DNA of 22,216 nucleotides from a virus, in IMG/VR virus record IMGVR_UViG_3300020471_000271, positions 1-22,216 of that record; one strand, written 5' to 3'. Shown in pieces: positions 5,329 to 11,080 of this stretch. Under the pieces are notes generated by a model that searched no databases, was not told the origin of the DNA, and worked only from the letters and a program-made list of their open reading frames with translations. A program made the position numbers and the translations under genes. Within the stretch, counting starts at the first letter, position 1; the number at the start of each line of letters is the position of its first letter.

Positions 5329-5574
5329 ATGACTAAGAAGGATAAAGATCCCACAGGGGGTCTTACTGCTTCTGGTCGTAGAAAATACAACCGAGCAACA
5401 GGTGGAAACTTGCAAGCTCCTGTTACTAAAAAGACAGGTCTTTCTCCTAGACAGAAAGCAAGAAGAAAATCTTTTTGTGCAAGGATGTCAAAGGTAAAAG
5501 GACCATTAAAGAAAGATGGTAAGTTGACTCGTAAAGCCCTTGCACTACGCAAGTGGAATTGCGGTTCAGTATAA
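5329..5574 (+). CDS. Small basic protein, DUF6321-like (81 aa)
   Basis: An 81-residue basic protein. The core KDPTGGLTASGRRKYNRATG, then NLQAP and, further on, RQKARRKSFCARM and KLTRKALALRKWNC, follows the GGLTxxGRxxYxRxxGxNL...RRKSFxxRM...TRxALAxxxW arrangement I associate with DUF6321 of marine phages and algal viruses. The frame is open back to an ATG at 5311. I choose ATG 5329 because AAGGGAG (5317-5323) lies five bases before it, whereas 5311 has only pyrimidines upstream. It is the last member of the microprotein cluster and the one nearest the capsid gene. The molecular role is unknown; its charge would suit DNA or capsid contact. Confidence 0.8.
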   Translation: MTKKDKDPTGGLTASGRRKYNRATGGNLQAPVTKKTGLSPRQKARRKSFCARMSKVKGPLKKDGKLTRKALALRKWNCGSV

Positions 5575-5694
5575 ACTTAACAAAACGAAAATCTTAATAT
5601 CAATAGTGCCTGATGCGTCAGATAACACTTGAGAGAACAGACAGTAGTGAAGTTAGTTTCTCAAATTATTTAATCAACCTAAAGGAATTTAATT
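5575..5694 (+). promoter_or_regulatory. Structured leader of the capsid gene
   Basis: These 120 non-coding bases hold two hairpins. The first, 5605-5629, has an outer AGTG/CACT stem and an inner CTGA/TCAG stem closed by a TGCG loop. The second, 5629-5664, pairs TTGAGA-g-AAC with GTTTCTCAA around a 17-base loop. AAAGGA at 5681-5686, eight bases from the ATG, is a good ribosome site left unpaired. No convincing -35/-10 pair was found. The hairpins may stabilise or process the highly expressed capsid mRNA, as 5' stem-loops do around T7 gene 10, but neither is followed by a T run, so they are not terminators. Confidence 0.4.
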
Positions 5695-6681
5695 ATGGCT
5701 AACGCCACAGTTTCACGCCTGGGTTTGGTGAACAATACAGGAACAGACTTTGATGCTCTGTTTCTGAAAGTATTCTCAGGAGAAGTTCTTACAGCCTTTG
5801 CTCGTAACAACATCTTTAATGAGCAACTACACTCTGTTCGCACGATAACCTCAGGTAAATCAGCACAGTTCCCAGTAACAGGAACAGCTACGGCGGCTTA
5901 TCATAGTCCAGGCACACCATTAGTAGGTGCAAACCAGATCTTGGCAAATGAGAAGATTATTTCTATTGATGATCTACTTATTTCACAAGCTTTCGTAAGC
6001 AATTTAGATGAGCTTAAGAATCACTATGACGTAAGGGCTACATACGCTGATGAGTTAGGTAAGGCTCTTGCCAAAACTTATGATCAGAACGTAGCTAAAG
6101 TAATTGCTAATGCTTCAAGAGCATCTACAACACTTACAGGTGGTAGTGGTGGGATCACAGCTACTATGGCTTCTGGTAACACAACCTCTGCTGCTGTATC
6201 AGGTGATGAACTAGCTGGTGCTATCTATGATATTGCACAGACAATGGACGAAAGAGACATTCCTCCAACAGATCGTTTCTGTGTTTTACCACCTGCTGAG
6301 TACTACAAACTAGCTGAGTCTGCTACAAGAACAGTAGATGTTGACTTCAACCCAGGTGGTAATGGTTCATTTGCATCAGGTCGTGTACAACAGGTTGCTG
6401 GTATTCCAGTAATGATGAGTAACAACGTACCTCAGACAAACGTATCATCTAACCCAAGTGGAGCTAACAACGCTTACAACGGTGACGATAGTAAAACTAT
6501 TGGTCTTGTCTTCCATAAATCAGCAGTTGGTACTGTAAAGTTGATGGACATGACAACTGAAATCTCTGGTTCTGACTATGGAATCATGTATCAAGGTACA
6601 TTGATGGTTGCTAAGTATGCTTTAGGTCATGGAATCCTAAGACCTGAGTGTGCAGCTACTATTAAGCTTGCTGCTTCTTAA
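5695..6681 (+). CDS. Major capsid protein (T7 gp10-like)
   Basis: At 328 residues (T7 gp10A is 345) this is the HK97-fold shell protein. Its N-terminal arm, MANATVSRLGLVNNTGTDFD, then ALFLKVFSGEVLTAF, and TITSGKSAQFPVTGTATAAY are hallmark segments of podovirus capsid proteins. The E-loop-like stretch (HSPGTPLVGANQILANEKII) and the C-terminal LMVAKYALGHGILRPECA, typical of the family's last strand, are intact. Position after scaffold and microproteins, its own leader with a good ribosome site, and a dedicated terminator directly after the stop all fit the most abundant virion protein. No slippery frameshift site producing a gp10B-like extension is visible before the stop. Confidence 0.96.
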   Translation: MANATVSRLGLVNNTGTDFDALFLKVFSGEVLTAFARNNIFNEQLHSVRTITSGKSAQFPVTGTATAAYHSPGTPLVGANQILANEKIISIDDLLISQAFVSNLDELKNHYDVRATYADELGKALAKTYDQNVAKVIANASRASTTLTGGSGGITATMASGNTTSAAVSGDELAGAIYDIAQTMDERDIPPTDRFCVLPPAEYYKLAESATRTVDVDFNPGGNGSFASGRVQQVAGIPVMMSNNVPQTNVSSNPSGANNAYNGDDSKTIGLVFHKSAVGTVKLMDMTTEISGSDYGIMYQGTLMVAKYALGHGILRPECAATIKLAAS

Positions 6682-6688
6682 TTCACAT

Positions 6689-6720
6689 AAAGGGTACTCA
6701 GCAATGGGTACTCTTTTTCT
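6689..6720 (+). terminator. Intrinsic terminator after the capsid gene (T-phi position)
   Basis: The octamer GGGTACTC occurs at 6692-6699 and again at 6706-6713. It is a direct repeat, but the two copies can pair antiparallel over all eight bases (six Watson-Crick, two G-U) around the loop AGCAAT. AAA before and TTTTTCT after the stem complete a classic rho-independent terminator. On the minus strand the wobble pairs become A-C mismatches, so it acts on rightward transcripts. It lies eight bases past the capsid stop, the same place as T-phi in T7, and would lower expression of tail genes relative to capsid. Confidence 0.82.
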
Positions 6721-6738
6721 TACTATTTGGAGATTATT

Positions 6739-6801
6739 ATGGCTTACGGAAAGATGAAGAAGAAAAAGAATAGAGATAAACTAAAAATAAAAAAGTATTA
6801 A
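6739..6801 (+). CDS. Lys-rich microprotein (20 aa)
   Basis: A 20-codon frame, MAYGKMKKKKNRDKLKIKKY, has GGAG (6729-6732) six bases before its ATG and ends three bases before the tail tube A start. Half of its residues are lysine. It is too short to recognise, but tiny Lys-rich proteins of this look, starting MAYGK or MPYGK, occur next to capsid genes in marine phages as far as I recall. The good ribosome site and the exact fit between terminator and next gene favour translation; it could alternatively be a leader peptide for the next gene. Confidence 0.5.
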   Translation: MAYGKMKKKKNRDKLKIKKY

Positions 6802-6804
6802 ATC

Positions 6805-7413
6805 ATGTCTGTAGCTGCAACCACTGAACTAGAAAGCATCAACATTATGTTAGCTGCTATAGGAGAAGCTCCTATTAACAGTCTTACAGGTACTCTTCCT
6901 GTTGATGCTCGTCTAGCACAATCAACTCTTACTGAAGTGAACAAAGAAGTTCAATCAGAAGGTTGGTCTTTTAATACTGAAATAGATGTCACTCTTACAA
7001 GAGATGGATCTAATCATGTAGCCCTTTCTACCGATGTTTTAAGGGTTGATCCTAATATTCATCAACACACAACTATTGATGCAATACAACGTGGTCTGAA
7101 GCTATATGACAGGTTAAATAATAAGTATGAGTTTGATGAAGATCTTATCTGCACTGTGGTCTATTTCAGAACCTTTGATGAGATACCAGAACCTGCCAGA
7201 AGATATATAACAATTAAAGCTGCTCGTATCTTTGTTGATAGATTAGTTAGTGATGATGGATTAAGAACTTACACTCAACAGGACGAGACTAGGGCTAGAG
7301 CTATACTGATGGAAACAGACTTAGCTAATGGAGATCATAATGTCCTTAGAGGAGATCCTTCATTAACAAGTGTCTTTGATACCTACTCACCTTCCAGAGC
7401 TTTAATTAGATAA
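6805..7413 (+). CDS. Tail tube protein A, gatekeeper (T7 gp11-like)
   Basis: This 202-residue protein (T7 gp11: 196) would form the adaptor ring joining portal to nozzle. TELESINIMLAAIGEAPINS (7-26), EVNKEVQSEGWSFNTEID and ARRYITIKAARIFVDRLV are the conserved helices of this family. The C-terminus SVFDTYSPSRALIR is a typical extended tail. It starts three bases after the microprotein stop (TAA-ATC-ATG) without a clear ribosome site, so it probably depends on coupling. It sits immediately before tail tube B, as in all T7-like phages. Confidence 0.93.
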   Translation: MSVAATTELESINIMLAAIGEAPINSLTGTLPVDARLAQSTLTEVNKEVQSEGWSFNTEIDVTLTRDGSNHVALSTDVLRVDPNIHQHTTIDAIQRGLKLYDRLNNKYEFDEDLICTVVYFRTFDEIPEPARRYITIKAARIFVDRLVSDDGLRTYTQQDETRARAILMETDLANGDHNVLRGDPSLTSVFDTYSPSRALIR

Positions 7414-7415
7414 CA

Positions 7416-10091
7416 ATGGGTTTAATTTCCAAGTCTATACCTACTTTGTTAAGAGGTATATCACAAGCTTCAGATGCTACCAAACAACCTGATCATGCTG
7501 ATATACAAGACAATGCTGATAGCAACCCTGTCCTTGGTCTTACAAAGAGGTCTGGTCTTGAATATGTAGCTAATATTTCTAATACAACATTAGGTAATGT
7601 TCATGTACAAACTATCAATAGAGATGTAAATCAGAGATTTATTTCTGTATTTAGTAATGGCAATGTAAGAGTTTTTGAATTAGATGGTACAGAAAGAACA
7701 GTACAAAAGCCTGATGGTACAACATATCTAAATACAACAACTCCTAGAAGTGATATAAAAACTGTTACAGTTGCTGACTTCACCTTTGTTGTTAATAAGA
7801 CTGTTACCCCTGCAATGAATAGCAGTGACTTATCACCAGGTAATATCACACAGGCCATAATCTTTGTAAGTCAGGTATCAGATAAAACTACATATTCAGT
7901 CACAGTTGATGGGGTGACAGTCTCTGATAGCACAGCTTCTGACTCTACTCTCAGTACTACACAGGTTGCTACAGATTTAAGAACAGGTCTTGCTGCTGGT
8001 TTGACAGGTTTTACTTTTCAACAAAATGGCCCTGTTGTTCATGTAAAGAAAACAGATGGATCTAACTTTTCTATTGATGGTAATGACACACAAGGTAATC
8101 AGGATCTTGTAGTAGTAAAAAATAGTATCCAGAGGTTTTCTGATCTTCCAACAGTCTCTCCTCATGGTTATGTAGTAGAAGTAAAAGGAGATGACACAAC
8201 AGACTTTGATAATTACTACGTCAGGTTTGCTGCTAATAACAGCACAGTAGATGGCACGTTAGAAGAAGGGCAGTGGGAGGAATGTGCTGAAAGTGGTATT
8301 GAATTTAAGTTTGATTACGACACAATGCCACATGTTCTTATAAGACAAAGTGATGGTGATTTTAGATTTGCAAGAGTTGATGGTGATACTTACACCGATC
8401 TAAATACTGCTGGAACTTATAGCCAGTCAGGGACAACAGTTACTGTAACCTCTGCTAATCATGGATTATCCAGTAGTGATTCAGTGCAGTTTGACTTCAC
8501 CTCTGGTAATGCTGTTGATGGTACTTTTACCATTACAGTTACAAATGCAAATACGTTTACTTTTACAGCAGCAGGTTCTTTAACTACAAGTGGTAATGTA
8601 GCTTTTGGTAAAGTTAATAATTCTACCTTGCCTAAGTGGGGAGAAAGAACTGTAGGTGATCTTGTATCAAATCCAAATCCTTCTTTTATTGGTAAGAAGA
8701 TTAATAATATATTTTTCTATAGAAGTAGATTAGGGGTATTAGCTGACGATAACGTAATACTTACAACAGTATCTGAGTTTTTTCAGTTCTTTAGAGAGAC
8801 AGTCTTAACTGTTGTTGATAGTGATCCTATAGACGTAGCAGCTTCACATACAAAAGTATCTATCTTGAAGCATGCTGTACCGATGGCAGAACAGTTAATA
8901 CTATTTTCTGATCAGACACAGTTTGTTCTTACCTCATCATCTGTTCTTACTCTTACCCCTAAGACAGCAACTATTGTTGTTGCAACAGAGTTTGAAAGTA
9001 GTGATGCTGCTTCTCCTGTAAGTTCTGGTAATAGTATTTATTATTTAACTGATAAAGGTTCTTTTGCTGGTGTCAGAGAATATGTAACACAAGAAGATTT
9101 AACAATAAGAGATGCTGCTAATATTACTGTTCATGTTCCTAGATTAATACCAGTAAATATATTTAAGTTGGCAGTCTCAACCAGTGAAGATGTTCTTGTT
9201 CTATTAGGTACTGATAATCCAAACAAACTGTATATCAATAGATGGTTATTTGGTAATCAATCACAGAAAATTCTTAACTCATGGTCTACTTATACGATAG
9301 ATGAGAATAGAACAATACTGAATGTAGATTTTATTGGTACTGATTTATTTGTAGTCGTACAGGAAGCTAATGGTACAAGCATAGAGAAGATACCGTTTGA
9401 AGCGGATTCCAAGGAAGCTAATGCTACATTTAAATTCTGTTTAGATCATAAGGTTACAGAAGCTTCTACTGGTGTTTCAGTAGCTTATAACGCTTCTACT
9501 GATGTGACTACCTTTACTGTTCCTTATAGATTAAGAGCAAGTATGAATGTGGTTGGTAGATATTTAGCTAGTGGCGAGACAAGTACATTTGTTGATACAC
9601 AGGGTAATACCAAAACACTAAACCCAGGACAGCTTGTAGCTACAACAAACTCTACTGATGGTTCAACAGCTACCATTACCGCTAATGGTGATTATCGCAA
9701 TAGTAAATTTATTATTGGTGAACCATATGAAATGCACTATAGATTCAGTCAGAGAAGACTAATGCAATCAGCACAAGGTAGAGATGAGATCTTAAGTGGC
9801 AGATTACAACTACATCATTTTTACATCAAGTTTGAAGATACTGGATTTTTTAAAGTAGAAGTTACACCAGAGAACAGAGATACATCTACCCATAAATTCA
9901 CTGGTCGTTTTCTTGGTTCTACTTCTTCTACCTTGGGTAGTATTAATTTAGAGTCAGGTACTTTTAAAGTGCCAATAATGAGCAGAGCAGATAGAGTAGA
10001 TATAGATGTAAAGAATGACACATTCTTACCAACACAACTAGCCAGTGCTGAATATGAAGCTATGTTTCATATGAGGTCAAGACGTACTTAA
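7416..10091 (+). CDS. Tail tube protein B, nozzle (T7 gp12-like)
   Basis: At 891 residues this is the hexameric beta-propeller nozzle that closes the tail and is opened on host contact. MGLISKSIPTLLRGISQASD then KQPDHADIQDNADSNPVLGL is the family's signature N-terminus, including RGISQ and the QxNxxxNPVxGL turn. FFYRSRLGVLADDNVILTTV (about 428-447) and, near the C-terminus, HHFYIKFEDTGFFKVEV are also conserved. It is about 100 residues longer than T7 gp12 (794). Much of the excess is a Thr/Ser-rich beta segment at about 331-399 (TVTVTSANHGLSSSDSVQFD onward) that looks like an inserted Ig-like domain. The ATG follows the previous stop after two bases, with no ribosome site. Confidence 0.94.
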   Translation: MGLISKSIPTLLRGISQASDATKQPDHADIQDNADSNPVLGLTKRSGLEYVANISNTTLGNVHVQTINRDVNQRFISVFSNGNVRVFELDGTERTVQKPDGTTYLNTTTPRSDIKTVTVADFTFVVNKTVTPAMNSSDLSPGNITQAIIFVSQVSDKTTYSVTVDGVTVSDSTASDSTLSTTQVATDLRTGLAAGLTGFTFQQNGPVVHVKKTDGSNFSIDGNDTQGNQDLVVVKNSIQRFSDLPTVSPHGYVVEVKGDDTTDFDNYYVRFAANNSTVDGTLEEGQWEECAESGIEFKFDYDTMPHVLIRQSDGDFRFARVDGDTYTDLNTAGTYSQSGTTVTVTSANHGLSSSDSVQFDFTSGNAVDGTFTITVTNANTFTFTAAGSLTTSGNVAFGKVNNSTLPKWGERTVGDLVSNPNPSFIGKKINNIFFYRSRLGVLADDNVILTTVSEFFQFFRETVLTVVDSDPIDVAASHTKVSILKHAVPMAEQLILFSDQTQFVLTSSSVLTLTPKTATIVVATEFESSDAASPVSSGNSIYYLTDKGSFAGVREYVTQEDLTIRDAANITVHVPRLIPVNIFKLAVSTSEDVLVLLGTDNPNKLYINRWLFGNQSQKILNSWSTYTIDENRTILNVDFIGTDLFVVVQEANGTSIEKIPFEADSKEANATFKFCLDHKVTEASTGVSVAYNASTDVTTFTVPYRLRASMNVVGRYLASGETSTFVDTQGNTKTLNPGQLVATTNSTDGSTATITANGDYRNSKFIIGEPYEMHYRFSQRRLMQSAQGRDEILSGRLQLHHFYIKFEDTGFFKVEVTPENRDTSTHKFTGRFLGSTSSTLGSINLESGTFKVPIMSRADRVDIDVKNDTFLPTQLASAEYEAMFHMRSRRT

Positions 10092-10543
10092 TGGGTTATT
10101 TAAGAAAAGCAAATTTAAAAGATCTTAATCATGTATGTGAAAACATGAGAGAGATGGATCGATTGGAAGCTGTATATCAAACAGGACAAGAACCAGCAGA
10201 TGCTTTACGTCTAACGTATTTAGCAGGTGAACAGGTCTTAACAATAGCTGGTGATAATGATCAACCGATGGGGTTATGTGGTGTTATTAGTGATGGTTGT
10301 ATATGGATGATATGTACTGATGAGTTATTTACTAATAAAAAATATAAAATACAACTTATAAGAAAAGGTCGAGAATGGGTTGATAACCTGTTGAAATCTT
10401 ACAAAGTCTTATATAATTTTGTATATGCAGAGAATCATTCTGCTATCAAATGGTTAAAAGCTCTGGGATTTACTTTTGTGAATTATTATGAAAAGTATGG
10501 AGAACAAGAAAAACCATTCTACGAATTTCTGAGGATTGCTTAG
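10091..10543 (+). CDS. Gp13-like internal protein with GNAT-type fold (150 aa)
   Basis: This 150-residue protein is similar in size and position to T7 gp13 (138 aa), a protein needed for assembly of internal virion proteins. It begins GYLRKANLKDLNHVCENMRE, a regulatory-domain-like start common in gp13/DUF2833 proteins. The C-terminal NFVYAENHSAIKWLKALGF (109-127) is the classic last helix of the GNAT acetyltransferase fold (N-x-x-A-I-x-L-x-x-LGF). A clear acetyl-CoA loop (R/Q-x-x-G-x-G/A) is not obvious; KIQLIRKGREWVDNLL is only partly like it, so catalysis is uncertain. It overlaps the nozzle stop (TAATG) and is directly followed by the gp14-like gene (TAG-ATG). Confidence 0.82.
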   Translation: MGYLRKANLKDLNHVCENMREMDRLEAVYQTGQEPADALRLTYLAGEQVLTIAGDNDQPMGLCGVISDGCIWMICTDELFTNKKYKIQLIRKGREWVDNLLKSYKVLYNFVYAENHSAIKWLKALGFTFVNYYEKYGEQEKPFYEFLRIA

Positions 10544-11080
10544 ATGGCATTACCTGCTGCTGCCGCACCATATTTTTATGCAAGTTTAGGGCTTAATTTA
10601 TTAGGTGGCCTTTCACAGAGAAGGGCTGCACAGGAAAGAGCAAGACAGACATATCTAGCAGCTTTACGAGCAAACCAATCAGCAGAAGAATCTTTTGGCC
10701 GTCAACAATCAGCATACGGTGCCAGGTTAAGAGAAGAACAAGCTACAACAGCACAAAGTAGATTAGCTAAAACAATACAGGGATTACAAGCAAAAGGAGC
10801 TTTGAAGGCAACAGGAAGAGCAGGTGTTACAGCTAGTTTATTATTGGCAGATCAGGAAAGACAGACAGCTAATGCTAGAGAAGCGTTAAATCAAACACTT
10901 GAATCAGCAACCAGACAATATAGAAGGAATGTACAAGGGCTTGTAGCACAGAGAGATGATAGACGTAATCAGTTACAAAGTCAGGTAAATGAAGCATATA
11001 ACAAGATACCAAGCTTAAGTTCTATTATTCTTGGTACAGCCACCCAGGGTCTGTCTCAATACGCATCACTCGTATCCTAA
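10544..11080 (+). CDS. Internal virion protein B (T7 gp14-like)
   Basis: This 178-residue protein (T7 gp14: 196) should be ejected early to form the channel in the host outer membrane. The N-terminus, ALPAAAAPYFYASLGLNLLG, is Ala/Gly/Leu-rich and able to enter membranes. A long Arg/Gln/Ala-rich helical region follows (RRAAQERARQTYLAALRANQ onward), with GRAGVTASLLLADQERQT (about 92-109) in the middle, a segment typical of gp14 homologues. GAGGA at 10531-10535, eight bases before the ATG, is a good ribosome site. Its place between gp13-like and gp15-like genes fits exactly. Confidence 0.87.
   Translation: MALPAAAAPYFYASLGLNLLGGLSQRRAAQERARQTYLAALRANQSAEESFGRQQSAYGARLREEQATTAQSRLAKTIQGLQAKGALKATGRAGVTASLLLADQERQTANAREALNQTLESATRQYRRNVQGLVAQRDDRRNQLQSQVNEAYNKIPSLSSIILGTATQGLSQYASLVS

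Noticed and set aside
5569-5600. Promoter before the capsid gene (TATAAA, TAATAT)
   Set aside because: AT-rich -10-like hexamers are present but none has a -35-like partner at 16-18 bases.
6650-6690. Programmed frameshift giving a long capsid form, as in T7 gp10B
   Set aside because: No slippery heptamer before the capsid stop, and a terminator begins eight bases after it, leaving no room for an extension.
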